A DNA stretch of 64,000 bases, from NCBI GenBank assembly GCA_034509755.1, contig CM067550.1, positions 12,827,001 to 12,891,000 on the forward strand, written 5' to 3'. A program made the translations under genes and the position numbers. The number at the start of each line of letters is the position of its first letter. The first letter of the stretch is position 1. The DNA is from Anisodus tanguticus (taxonomy: Eukaryota > Streptophyta > Magnoliopsida > Solanales > Solanaceae). The notes beneath the pieces are model-generated. The model ran no database searches and was not told the DNA's origin. It saw only the letters and a program-made list of their open reading frames with translations. This document shows positions 1 through 11,236 of the stretch, piece after piece.

Positions 1-199
1 GTCGATTTAGCCTAAGTCCAAAATTTTATGTAGATTTAGCAGTAGGAATTGCATTGGTAGACATATTTTCCCTGCTTTTTCGTTTTTAGTGTTTTAGTTA
101 CTGTATTGTAAATTCTCATATATTTTTATTTAATTTAAGCTAGTTTTAGGTTGAAAAGAAATAAATTAAATTGAGGCGCCATGGATGAAATAAATGAGA

Positions 200-1260
200 T
201 ATCATGAGTGAAAGAATAAATAAATTGCATGTCTTAAGGTAGAGTTTGGATGCGTTAAGGTAGAGTTTGCATGTTTTATGGTAGAGTTTGAATTCGCAAG
301 ATAGAATTTGTCTGCAAACTCTACCAACAAAATTTGCCTTATGCCTGAAGGCAAACTATGCCTTAAGGTAGAGTTTGAATGCCTAAAGGTAGAGTTTGCA
401 TGGACGTAAGGTAAAATTTGGATTCGCAAGGTAGAATATCCCGTAAACTCTACCTTATAAGGCAGTGTTTGCCTTATGCTAGAAGATAAACTTTGCCTTA
501 AGGTAGAGTTTGGTACCTTAAGGTAGAGTTTGGATTTGCAAGGTAGAATTTGCTTGCAAACTCTATCCTGAAGGCAAACTTTGCATTAGGTAGAGTTTGC
601 ATGTCTTAAGATAGAGTTTGCTATCTTAAGGTAGAGTTTAAATTCGCAAACAAGTAAACTATTTTTAATTGTAAAAGTTGTGATTTATATTACTTCTTAA
701 AGTATAAGTTTATAAATACATACATTTTGTTTTGAAAAAAATATAATCTATATCTCAATTTTTACCGAAAATTTAGACATGTTTACATTGTTGTAACCCA
801 AATGTCGTCATTCGTGTTTGGCAGAAGGTAACACAACAATTTGATGCCATCTTTGGTTCCTCTTTCTAAAAGCAATCGCTCAGAAAGCATGTTTAGCATA
901 TTTTCACTGTTATCATACGATTAGGATAAATAGTTAAAGCATAATCTTTTCAATATATGTATTTTTTGAAAGACAAATTATGTCTTAAGGTAGAATTTAC
1001 ATGTCTTAAGATAAAGTTTGGATTCGCAAGACATAATTTGTCTGCAAACTCTACCTTATAAGTCAGAGTTTAACTTATGCCTAAAGACAAACTCTACCTT
1101 AACTCTGCCTTAAGGTAGAGTTTGTCTGCCTTAAGGTGGAGTTTGAATTTTCGCAAGACATAGTTTGTCTTATGACTGAAGGCAAACTCTGCATTAAAGT
1201 AGAGTTGCATGCCTTAAAGTCCTTAAGATAGAGTTTAGATTTGCAAGATATAATTTGTGA
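200..1260. repeat. Dispersed short-motif array, direct and inverted
   Basis: The motif CTTAAGGTAGAGTTTG and variants recurs at least 14 times (near 238, 254, 279, 364, 386, 498, 519, 588, 606, 626, 986, 1116, 1134 and 1226). Its reverse complement (CAAACTCTACCTT) is interspersed near 317, 440, 557, 1035 and 1088. A stretch without the motif at about 660-960 splits the array in two. Copies are spaced irregularly, so this is not a regular satellite. The many TTAAGG/CCTTAA dyads could let the transcript fold. No coding potential is evident. I do not recognise the family; it could be the interior of a non-autonomous DNA transposon. Confidence 0.75.
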
Positions 1261-2839
1261 ATGTGACGAAATGAGTGATAATAGATGCTATGTAATCTCT
1301 TAATTAAAAAAGATATTTACTGTATCAAATTATTTTTGCAATATCATAGTTCTTTTTTAAATAGTCTCAAAGATGCTTTGCCCTTTTTGGTTCTATAATT
1401 TTTCATTTAACACAGAATATTTGGGTACTTATTTAATTCTACCAGAGAATGTGATGAACCAAATTGCAGTGGACCCATCTCAGTGACTCCACAATCCACA
1501 TACTTCATGCACAAAAAAGTAGAATGATGTATCAAAAGTTACCCTTTCACTACTTCTCATCTTCTCTTTCGTCCCCTTCATATCCTCCGCACCCGAGCAA
1601 TTTAGTTGTATCCCCCGCTTAACTCTCTCACAAGTCCCAATTTAGCCTGAAGTCAAACTCTCAGTAATCAGAAGTATAGAGAATACAAATATGAGTTTTT
1701 AGATCTGGTTTGATGTTTGGAGATGTCACAATTGATCCAAATATTTTTTATTTGGTTTCTGTGATTATTAATGTACTCAAAATACTTAAATAATCCAAGA
1801 GCTTTTGAAATTCACCATTGTTGAGCTCAAAAAGGAGAGGAAGATAAGATTGAGGAAGAAGATGAATGGACGAAGAACCCTAGACTATGTGAGATGAGAG
1901 AGATAGTTTCGTCCTAATATTATTGACTTAAAAATTAAAGAACAAATTTAAAACATTCAGATGTGAGGGCCAAAAATTAAAGACCAACTCAAAATAAGGA
2001 ATTTGTGCTAATGATCCTTTTTGAGATGATATAGAGCTGGGCTTGGGCTCATAAACAAAACATTGATTGGGTAAATCATTGAAACTTTGGTTCATTTGTC
2101 TGGACAATGACTGGTAAACAGTCTATGAGAGTAGTGATCTACCCAGTTCACACACTAATCACACTAGTAACTCACATCGTTTGTCGAAACACATGATCAG
2201 TATAATTTAATTTTCCAATTAGTAAAATAAGAGAAAGTGAAACACATAGTGTTTCTCCTGATCTTTTGCTAAAAAAACTTTTTTCACCTATTGAGTTAGG
2301 GGTGTCAAATGGACGGATGGGATTGAATTTAGGTAGGTCAAATTGAATTGAGTTAAACAATAGGTGGGTCATTAACCCTATTAAAGATTACTTGGCTTGA
2401 GATGAGCCGGATCTAAGTGGGTTAAACAATGGACCACATATCTCGCATCAATTATGGTGAATTAATTTGAGCTACATATCAATCTAATTTTTAGATGGAC
2501 TGAATTGGGCGATATAAAACAAACTAATATAGTGTAAATGAACGGATCAAACTTGCACGAGTTGAATACATCTTGTTTTCATGGATTAATTTTGCCATCA
2601 CTGTAACACTGATTAAATTTTGAGAATTTACCCAGTTGAAGACTTAATGTTTAATTATATACAAAAAAACATAATTTGTTAACTAATAAACTAACAGCTT
2701 TTATAACAGATATAGCACTTAATATAAAAAAAAACTAAATATAAATGCTACTACACCGTTAAATTTAGGAATTGAATGATGATTTTCCCCTCACTCTTCT
2801 CTCTTCCATAAATGAAACTTTCGGAAGATTACTTCTAGC
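1261..2839. other. AT-rich intergenic DNA, possible hAT-type terminus
   Basis: No gene is visible. At 2297-2312 the sequence TAGGGGTGTCAAATGG resembles the terminal inverted repeat of plant non-autonomous hAT elements, followed by low-complexity text rich in ggt/aat. I could not find a matching right end, so a complete element is not claimed. Confidence 0.4.
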
Positions 2840-3086
2840 TCTTATAAAATGATAGCAATAGCAATATAAGACAAGAGCAAATAATTAGAGAGGAGGAGGA
2901 GACTTTTTTCTTATTTCAAGGGTATGTTTCACATCCTTCAAAAGTGAATAACATCTCAATTTATAGGATGAAACCACCAAATGGAGGTTACAAATATTAA
3001 GTGCCCAAATTAATAGGTACATGTAACATACAAAAGGTTAGTGAATGTGTATGGACATCCATACAAAGGATATGAATTTCATAACA
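2840..3086 (-). repeat. 3' LTR of the degenerate copia element
   Basis: Read on the minus strand it begins TGTTATGAAATTC and ends near TATCATTTTATAA. Its first bases abut the purine tract at 3087-3097. Its distal 90 bp match the partial LTR at 8054-8145 with small differences. The terminal TG is conserved only at the pol-proximal end. Confidence 0.7.
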
Positions 3087-3097
3087 CTCCCCCTTGG
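3087..3097 (-). promoter_or_regulatory. Polypurine tract of the copia element
   Basis: The minus strand reads CCAAGGGGGAG immediately before the LTR start TGTTATG. This is the expected position of the plus-strand DNA primer in an LTR element and fixes the element's orientation. Confidence 0.65.
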
Positions 3098-3249
3098 ATG
3101 TCCATAGATAATGTGCCTCGTTAAAACCTTACTAGAAAAAAACTCAGTGAGAAAAATTCTAGTGAACGAAAAAGAGTACACATTTCTAATAATACTTATT
3201 TTGTTGCCTCACTAAAAATCTTGCAAGGAAAACCCAGTGGGACAAAACA

Positions 3250-3545
3250 TTATATAGAAAAAAGAGTACAACATGTATTAACTCCCATTGATGAGAACTT
3301 CAGTCCAAATGCTTGAGTCTTCGTATTCCAATCTTGTGCACCATCTTCTCGAAAGTTGCAGTTGGTAGAGACTTAGTGAACAAATCAGTCATATTATCAC
3401 TTGAATGAATCTGTTGCACGTTGATATCACCATTCTTTTGGAGCTCGTGTGTGAAGAACAACTTTGGTGAAATGTGCTTTTGCCCTATCTCCTTTTCTGA
3501 ATCCTCCCTTCAATTGAGCAATGCATGTTGCATTATCTTCATATA
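3250..3545 (-). pseudogene. Copia RNase H C-terminal remnant
   Basis: Minus-strand translation gives LYEDNATCIAQLKGGF, then a stretch resembling the TKHI/ADLFTKSLP region of copia RNase H, then a conserved end (FEKMVHKIG-like text, spread over two frames). The reading frame breaks at least twice. This part lies next to the polypurine tract, as expected for the 3' end of pol. The RT domain that should precede it is absent: the upstream neighbour is the hinge remnant at 3580-4016, so a deletion removed RT and most of RNase H. Confidence 0.7.
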
Positions 3546-3579
3546 AGGTTGTGGGTATTTCAAACCACATTTACTTCCA

Positions 3580-4016
3580 AGCGATTCAAATAGTCATAAC
3601 ATCAATTGGATTTATTGATATTTCTTCATTTTCTTGAGTTTGCGGCTCATTGATTTCTTCAATAATATCAGGATTGATCAATTCTTGCATTTCTTTATGA
3701 GATTCTTTCTTAGTGTCATCTTGACCATTTCTTTTTCTTTTTTCTAGGATTCCGATCCTTAGAACTCAATGGTCTATCACGCTTTAGGCGTGCTTTTGGA
3801 CTCATTTGTTATGACACTAGTAGATGGTCCTACATGGACATCAATTCGAATTGGGACATTCTCTGCATGGATATGTGATTCCGTAATCCTTTTCAAATCT
3901 GTAAATGCGTCTGACATTTGATTTGCTATTTTCTGCAAGTGAATAATTTTTAGGACCTCTTGCTCACTAATAGAAGCACGTAGATCAAGATGAGACGATG
4001 ATGGATTTTTCCACAA
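3580..4016 (-). pseudogene. Copia integrase-RT hinge remnant
   Basis: The minus strand reads a 79-residue open stretch from 4016 to 3777 containing ASISEQEVLKIIHLQKIANQ, a 'DAFTDLKRITESHI' segment and 'ENVPIRIDV...GPST'. This is the recognisable linker of plant copia polyproteins between the integrase C-terminus and reverse transcriptase. After a stop or frame change it continues in other frames with a basic SKDRNPRK-like patch and an acidic Glu/Asn-rich stretch down to about 3580. No catalytic residues lie in this part. It is a relic, not a gene. Confidence 0.7.
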
Positions 4017-4439
4017 AATTTTTTATTTCATTATTCTCTCCCTCCTAATTTTGGAAAAATTCTCTCATCAAATCGATAATATGCAATTGATCTTATTTCA
4101 GTATCTCCGTGTAAGGAAGAAATTATATCATGTTCATAGTTATAGCAAGATAAATAAATGTATCAATTGAACAAATATATGGTACTTTATAATCAATCTA
4201 ATTTTCTCATTTCAACTTCTTTTAGCACGTAGTCTACTGCTTTTCGAAAACTCTTCAAAATCTCCAATCACATTCAAGTCAACAACTTGCACAACCTTAT
4301 GAAAGATTTTGAATATCGTAAAGGGATAAGGGTAAATAGAGTCATCTTTGTACCCCTCATCAATAAATATTTATTAAGGTGATTTCAGTACATCAACCTT
4401 AGTTCATTTAATCCATTTATGGATTACAAACAAGGTTTT

Positions 4440-7400
4440 CAATAACTTGTATATGCTTCAGGCATTTTGAATCATTCAAAAAAAAAATCATATAATTTTA
4501 TCACTTGAGCCATATAGACTGAGACAATTTTCATTTAGTATTTAATTTACATGACATCTTCTCATGTCAAGACTGCAGGTCCAGTAAATTTACCAAGATG
4601 TATCTACTTGGTAATTATTCCTACATCAATATGCTTTAAGAGACGTAGAATTCAGATCCTCATAATATTATACAATATTGTGCACTATATTGTATCAAAT
4701 ATATCATCGATGAGATATCATTTTGTATCGGTTTGCAATTAGACACAACTTACTAAGATCTTATCACTTCATTATTTTTTAGGTATCTGAACCTCGTACG
4801 AGGTTTTATGAAGTGTTATGTCGTAGGCTCTTCAAGAGCACATTGCCTCCTTATTATGATCATTTTGATTTTTGCTCCTCTCTTTTTTCAAGGATTATTG
4901 CTTTTGAAACCGATTTGTCTACCATGCTTCACGCATGTTGTAAACCCTGTCCTTCGGGACATTTAGGAGCATCTTGCAACTGGAATGTGAAATAGTTGGG
5001 TAAGCAAATGCTTCTAGCATTTGACTTGAATTAACGTTTGAACGAGGATCATACTGATGATAATTCACAATATATTTTTTAGTTGTTTATTCTCTCCCCC
5101 CTTATATTAGAAAAACTAACATACACTTCCACCTTCTTTGGGGAATTCATATGTGTGTATATACCGCACGACAAAAAATGTTAGATGAAAATATTTGGTT
5201 CTTGACCTTGAACCAATTATGAGGGGAGAGTTTATCATAATTTATTAGTCTGAAGCATACAAACGTCGTTGTATGCAATATATCATATTTCATATCAACA
5301 CATGAAGCTTTGTTCTCATTCGTAATGATTTATCTATTTATCGGAGGCATTCAACACTAAACCACCTTGAATATAAATCAGCATTAACAAGATGAATTAT
5401 CTTGATTACATAATCTGAAAATTGCGCTCTCAACTCAATTATTTTGAGCAAGTAACTTTGCATATGTCAAACTGCGAGTTGACAATAAACGCACATGTGA
5501 CCGTCTTATCGATACATCTATTTAAGACATCACATAACCGGTGAACGGGCCCTTATTCACCTTTTATATTTTTCAGAATTTAGGGAATTCAATCCCAACA
5601 TTAGCTGGTGTAATCAACTTATTATGAGAACAAACAAATTAATTCTTGAAGAATCTTCTAGTTCTTTAATATATTCCGAATACAAATTTAGCACATCAGA
5701 TTTAAATCAGGACAACCACAATTGTCACGTCAATTGATAAAATTATTTGTACTAGTAAACTTCAAGTTTACCATGTCATGTTCTATTTGTTTTAGTAAAA
5801 TTCTGGTTTACTATAACATGAATTCTATTTTGTACAATAAACTTTTGGTTTATTACAATTTGGAGAATAAATAGGGTAATCTTTCAAATACATATTTCTT
5901 ACCCACTATAATTTTGTAGATACTTAGTCATCCAATCATTTATAGCTTCAATGTGATAGCCATTTACTTTAGTAAACTTCGGGTTTACTACAACTTGTGC
6001 TTCGATCATAACAACTTTTTATAATCTAGAACGAATGACACAATAGTATATAAGCTCTTCAGGAGCCTCTATTTTATTCTCCATAATCACACATATTGTT
6101 TGGACACTATTGGTGTCATGATCTTCTAGATAAATAGTTAGCTCTTATGGAGCACTTGATCATTAATTTTGTACAACCAAATATTGCTTAGATATAGATG
6201 GTATCATAAAAGAAATTATAGTTAGACACTACTGGTGTCATGAAATAAATTTTGCTTAGATATTTCTAAGTGGGAGTTCCACCTTTTGGAAAATGAAAGA
6301 AAATAGTAAACGAATGGACACTTACAAATGATAAATTCATAACTGATTGTTAATCCAAACTTGCTATGAGAAGTATCCATATCTTCAAATAGAATGACAT
6401 ACACAAAGTAAAACTAATACACATTAACTACTAGCATCATACAAAGTGAAAACTAAGTAATATAACGAAGTAATAGTTACTGAATGAACTACATGACATA
6501 TTACTAAATGAACATAGTAAGAAATTCCAAAATTGATTCTTATTCTTTTTGAGATATTAGTAATATTTTATTAAAGGCCATAAAGACCTTGGCCATAAAA
6601 AACATTCAGAAGAAATATAACCACAAATATGGATACACACCAATGCAAAAACTCTCGGCAAGCCATGATCTGTATAATTATTATCATTCTTTAAAAGTTT
6701 TTGTGTCTTTGCCTTTAAAAGTTACCTTAACATTTTACAGAAAATTAAACCCATTTAATTCTCATTAATCACCCTCTCAAATGTAACGTCCATACCTTTA
6801 AACCCATTTATCAACTACTACAAATTAAATTCATTAAATATATACTCCGTACATAATACTTTCATACACCCAACAAACTAGCGTTAAAAAAACCAGTAAT
6901 ACAAAGTTATAAACATAGAACTATATATAAGCCAACGTTTCATTTTGAAATCAAATATAAGCCAATGATGGCTATTTAAGAGGTCAAATACGTTATCAAT
7001 TGAATTGCAACAAATTCAAATGATATGTTAGAAACTGACAATATATTGTTCATTAAAAATAATATATGACATTCAATTGTTTGAAGAAAATCATCTAGCC
7101 AACGGATCAAATATTCTCATAATAAATATCATTAAGACAATTCAATATTTGTATCAATTCAATTAATTACAAGGACTTAATGGAGGAATATTAAGACTCA
7201 TAATTGAGTTTGCTACTTCGGGAGCAAATTTCTGGATTTGCTACTTCGGAAGCAGATTTTTGAGTTTACTACTTGGGAGTAAAATATATAATATTTAGAA
7301 TATTTTCCCCAACTATTCTACCTCTTCTGGAGGTGAGCCGTGATAACGTCACAACCAAACGCACGTCCGTATATATAAGCTTACTTCATATTATCACATC

Positions 7401-7565
7401 TACTTCAGGGAATGGATCTGTACTTATAAAATTTATCAAAATTTCTCATTCTTCGGGAATGGAACATAATCATCTGTAATGATATTACCACTTTTGATGG
7501 TTATTGACATATATGAATTTAATCATAATGATATTTAAGAGATATTATCACTTCTGGTGATCATG
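4440..7565. repeat. Array of short hairpins with shared loop sequence
   Basis: At least twenty short inverted repeats occur here, most with a 4-8 bp stem and a 5-nt loop. Plus-strand examples are 4453-4465 (ATGC TTCAG GCAT), 4923-4937 (CATGC TTCAC GCATG), 4948-4961 (TGTCC TTCG GGACA), 5005-5023 (loop TTCTA), 5755-5771 (GTAAAC TTCAA GTTTAC), 5793-5813, 5836-5854 (loop TTTTG), 5970-5990 (8-bp stem, loop TTCGG), 6054-6066 (GCTC TTCAG GAGC), 6103-6117, 6141-6153, 6225-6239, 7209-7228, 7237-7256, 7265-7283, 7320-7334, 7447-7461 (CATTC TTCGG GAATG) and 7547-7561 (ATCAC TTCTG GTGAT). Stems differ while loops stay close to TTCNG. Stretch 6290-7200 has few and may be an insertion. The array occupies the part of the copia element where coding sequence is expected. 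Confidence 0.8.
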
Positions 7566-8053
7566 TATTTCTTGTAAACCTTCATTCTTAGCCGTTAAGG
7601 AATAAGAAATTATTATCATAATTCCTCTTAATAATATTATTCTTCAAGAACAAGTTTGAAGCATAAATGATCAAGTGAACCATTTAAGATTCGGAGATCA
7701 AAAGAATCCATACGAAAAATGATAACAGACATCCAAAATCTATTCAGGATGATATAATACACTACTAATGCTATGAATTCATTAGCTCTTTCCCATAATA
7801 ACAACTTTGGCAAGATACATATCAAAGATTTAGTCAGAACTAAAAAGTAAGGTTGTAAATCATCTTTCTTCGTGCCAAATAGTCAGAATCTTAAATATCT
7901 CAGCAAAGAGAGCTTATGTCCCTCACAATATTATATACAACGGAGGGAATAATAAAAAGAAACGAAAGATGCTAAAAGGAATACCTGATACAGTTCGTAC
8001 TTTCATCATATTTTCAAAATATTTGCCCACGACAGAGTTTTGTGCTGATAACG

Positions 8054-8145
8054 TGTTATAAAATGATAGCAATAGCAATATAAGACAAGAGATGTAGACA
8101 AAGAAGTAGGGAGGATGAAGACACTTTCTTCTTATTTTTTACATT
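8054..8145 (-). repeat. Partial 5' LTR of the degenerate copia element
   Basis: It matches the distal end of the LTR at 2840-3086 (TATAAAATGATAGCAATAG, then a purine-rich gag/gga stretch and a 'cttcttatttt' block). Similarity fades near 8140, where a local repeat of 'catttgcagtattatttcaaat' begins. Primer-binding-like sequence CGTTATCAGCAC follows on the minus strand (8053-8042). Confidence 0.6.
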
Positions 8146-9204
8146 TGTAGTATTACTTCAAATACATAATTTACCTACATACAATATTTAATATATATTG
8201 CAATTATAGCATTAACATTTGCAGTATTATTTCAAATATATAATTTATTTTTGAAATATAGCATTAACATTTGCAGTATTATTTGTGAATATTTAGGATA
8301 TAAACTTAATTACAGTAATTTATATTTGTTATATACTATTATTAAAATTTTGAATTTTCAAACATCAAAAAAATCATAAACCAAAATATTATATTCAGGC
8401 AAAAATTTGGAAAAGATCATTAGTTAGTGTAGGCAAGATTTTAGGCAATAAATTTGGAATAAATCATTAATTAGTGTTAGGAGAGATTTTAGGCATAAAA
8501 CAGGGTTCTGTTTTTTTTTTTTTTGGGGGGGGGGGGGGGAGGGTGACGTGCAGCATTAATTAGGGTTTTTCTAGTATGGTAATGATTATTTGGTTATAAT
8601 TGTAATAATTATTTTTATGTTAAAAATCTGCAATGTATGTTTTAACATTGCTTAGTTACGTAATCTTCTCTTTAATTTTAGTCACATGACTTCTGAAGAA
8701 CCTTCCATTTAGGAGAAATAATTGGAAGTTTAAAGAATTATCTTTCCTTTTACAAGGTTTAAATGATCTGTTGATACTCCTTATGGGCCCGTATTAGTTT
8801 TCTTGTTTAGTTTTTTGAGAGCCAAGTTAACTAATCTTCATTGCTAAATTGGACTAGATATATTCAATATTTTAAAATTATAATTTAGATATGTATTCAA
8901 AAACAACAAGCAAGATGGTGAAAAAATATATCAAAAAATATATCTCAAAATGTTAGTCAAAATTTATAAAATTTGACTTACAAAAAAGGAAAGTAGAACA
9001 GTAATTACTCTATGAGACTGCGGGAGTATAGTTATTTCAAAATGTAGCCCAAAACAACATAGTATTCCACAAAACGAGCAATAAACATCTAATTTTAAAT
9101 ATCACTAAGAATTACCAAGCCGAAATGTCGAAATCAAACCATAACATGCCTACTTAAAACAAAATAAAAAACGTCTTTGAAGAGTAAATAGTAGGAAATA
9201 TTAA
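8146..9204. other. Intergenic, local repeats and a T/G homopolymer
   Basis: Three imperfect copies of 'acatttgcagtattatttcaaata' lie at 8150-8290. A run of 14 T followed by about 15 G occurs near 8511-8540 (a polymorphic or error-prone site). No gene is visible. The stretch includes the 3' flank of the phytocyanin gene ending at 9205. Confidence 0.5.
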
Positions 9205-11145
9205 TTAAACCATAGAGACTACTACTATTAGAAGCATTGAAAACCAAAGCTTGAAAGAAAACAACATCTCTGAGGATCCATTCTTTTTACCATCAGACGC
9301 AAGAGATGGTGAAGGTGCCCGTGTTGATAACGGAGTAATTGGCTCCGAAGTAGTATTTGCAGAAGGAGAAGGAGAAGGAGAAGGAGAAGGAGAAGGAGGG
9401 CGATGATTTCTTGGGCCCTGGAACTCTGATGTCAACTTTTTGACCATGTTGACAATGCTCAGAGATGCTGGAAATGAAGTAGAAGTGGCCTGCTTTTCTG
9501 ATCACAAAAGTGTAATTGCCAGTGTTGTATGTCCCATAAGATGTTGTAGCATTGCATGCATTGAAGTTTTTGTGTGTCACTCTTACCACGTTGTTGAATT
9601 GCTTGTTGTACACAAACACTGTCCAAAAATAAAAAAAAATAGTTAAGATTAAAGGATGTCACGCGTAAGCAAATAATATTACGTCCAAAAATATCTCAAT
9701 TGGTTGGTTATATATAATTCTCATTTTCAAAGAAGAAAAACTTTTGAACGTTAATTTCTTCACCCAATAGGATCCTCCACTATAAACATTACTACTTTGG
9801 TTTAAATTTCGTACAACGTTAGTGTATAAATTTTTGATACATGAGTTTACGTTTACTTACAACAATAGATAAATCTTCATAGCAAGTTTGATCTGATAAC
9901 CTAGAATATAGATAAGTAACCTGCTTCAACCAAATAAATTGAACTAATGGTATAGAAATCTATACTAACTATCAGTGTAAAAGTTTTACAATGCAAGTGT
10001 ATATAAGTAAAATCATTTTCTTAAAAATTATAAGTATCATTTAATTTCAAGGTTTAAGATAACGTAACTCCATAAATGATTTTTCATAAAGAAAATCTTC
10101 CTCCGGAAAAAGTTTATGCTATAACGAAATAGGCCAAAGTTGCATTAGGAGTAGTAAATAAGATTCTCTTTTCTTCCTTGATTAACTATGATTACTAATA
10201 TTTTAACAATAATCTTTCATATGAATTACCATAGCGCATCCTAATGAAAGAGATCTTAATAATATTACTTTCGTGACTTCGCTTAGGACAGATCGAATCT
10301 GAATACCCTTAATCAGAAGTTCAAGTTCAAGATAACAGGAAAAAAAATATGGGAGGGATGAATCTTATTTGACACAAATCCGAATTAATTGTAGTAATAA
10401 AGCGGATATTAGTAGATGAAAAATTATAAAAAAGAATGCAACTACTTTTGCTATTTGATCTAAAGCAGAGAAAACACATCGGCACTTCATAAAGACCGTT
10501 CGTTGAATTTTATGCAGCCTAATATGCTTTTGCGTAGAAGATTCATATAAGTAAATACCTAAACTTTCGTACTTCCGGATGTAGGGCAGGAAAAATATAG
10601 ATCTATCATCTATGTAATAAATCCTTTCTCTCTTGTTCTTAGGCCTCTTAGGTGAAAATAAAATCTCTACCATTACTATTTACTCCGTTCTAAATAAATG
10701 GAGTAAAAAAAATATAAACATTTTTTTGAAACTTCGGGGAAATCTGCAGCCTAAAGCGCACTAGGTAAAACACGTGCTACAAGTTAGATTGAGAAGACAT
10801 TGTGGAGGGATTCGATTCCATGTCTCCTGTGTGAAAGCCACCCACCAAACCAACTCAGCCACAGAAGAAGGTGCAGGTATAAACATTTTTAATGTATAGA
10901 TTCTATATGTCATTATATTTTGATTTCTAATACTTTTGTGGTACAATTCCTTGAAGTATATACTGGTACTTACCAATGGAATCGCCAACACGGAAATTTT
11001 TACTAGCAGACCAAGATTTGTAGTCATAGTGACCAGCGTCTGTCCATCCAGCTGAGTCACCAACCTTGTACACTTCACCCATTGATATACCACAAAATAC
11101 AAGAACCATCGAGATCAAGAACATGGCTTTCGTCGGCATAATCAT
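9205..11145 (-). pseudogene. Phytocyanin / early nodulin-like protein, frameshifted and without full copper site
   Basis: Two exons: 11145-10974 (donor GTAAGT) and 9618-9205 (acceptor after GGACAG). The phase-1 junction gives GDSIVFVYNKQF. Residues 1-23 form a signal peptide, followed by one plastocyanin-like domain with EVYKVGDSAGWT near its start and the Cys pair of the domain disulphide (FNAC, EHC). Copper ligands His, Cys, His and Gln are expected. Here the first His is Asn (NNVVRV instead of HNVVRV) and the ligand Cys is Ser (YFIS); His and Gln remain. It should not bind copper as a type-1 site, like early nodulin-like proteins. After VDIRVPGPKKSS the frame shifts within the TTCTCC repeat (about 9390-9404). 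The other frame holds a Pro-Ser stretch and a hydrophobic tail typical of a GPI signal, ending at 9205. As written, translation stops at 9293 (165 aa) without the anchor. A sequencing indel in the repeat is possible. Confidence 0.8.
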
Positions 11146-11229
11146 AGCTAATTAGTGTAAAAAAAGTTGAGATGCACAAATATAATAAGAATAATTTTCT
11201 AAAGGTGGGTGAATGAGAGTGTCTAGCAG

Positions 11230-11236
11230 TATATAA
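11230..11236 (-). promoter_or_regulatory. Possible TATA box of the downstream phytocyanin gene
   Basis: The minus strand reads GTTATATAC, about 85 bp before the ATG at 11145. Position and sequence fit a plant TATA box, but there is no other support. Confidence 0.35.

Larger units (their letters stand above)
2840..8145 (-). mobile_element. Degenerate copia-type LTR retrotransposon with hairpin-rich interior
   Basis: The ends share a repeat beginning TATAAAATGATAGCAATAG (2844 and 8058). On the minus strand the left copy starts TGTTATGAAATTC at 3086, directly after a polypurine tract (CCAAGGGGGAG, 3087-3097). On the minus strand the right copy ends at 8054 and is followed by CGTTATCAGCAC (8053-8042), in the position of a primer binding site. 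The order is therefore right LTR, interior, left LTR, on the minus strand. Only the integrase-RT hinge and the RNase H end of a copia pol survive (3250-4016); gag, protease, integrase core and RT are missing. The remaining 4 kb is non-coding and full of hairpins. The right LTR is truncated or diverged after about 8140. Confidence 0.75.

Noticed and set aside
4440..7565. CRISPR-like array
   Set aside because: The repeats are short inverted repeats with varied sequence and irregular spacing, not identical direct repeats with spacers, and the genome is a plant's.
8511..8540. Homopolymer T/G run as a regulatory element
   Set aside because: Simple slippage-prone tract without context; likely variable or a sequencing artefact.
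10365..10673. 102-codon minus-strand open stretch in the phytocyanin intron
   Set aside because: No recognisable domain; between two exons with clear splice sites.
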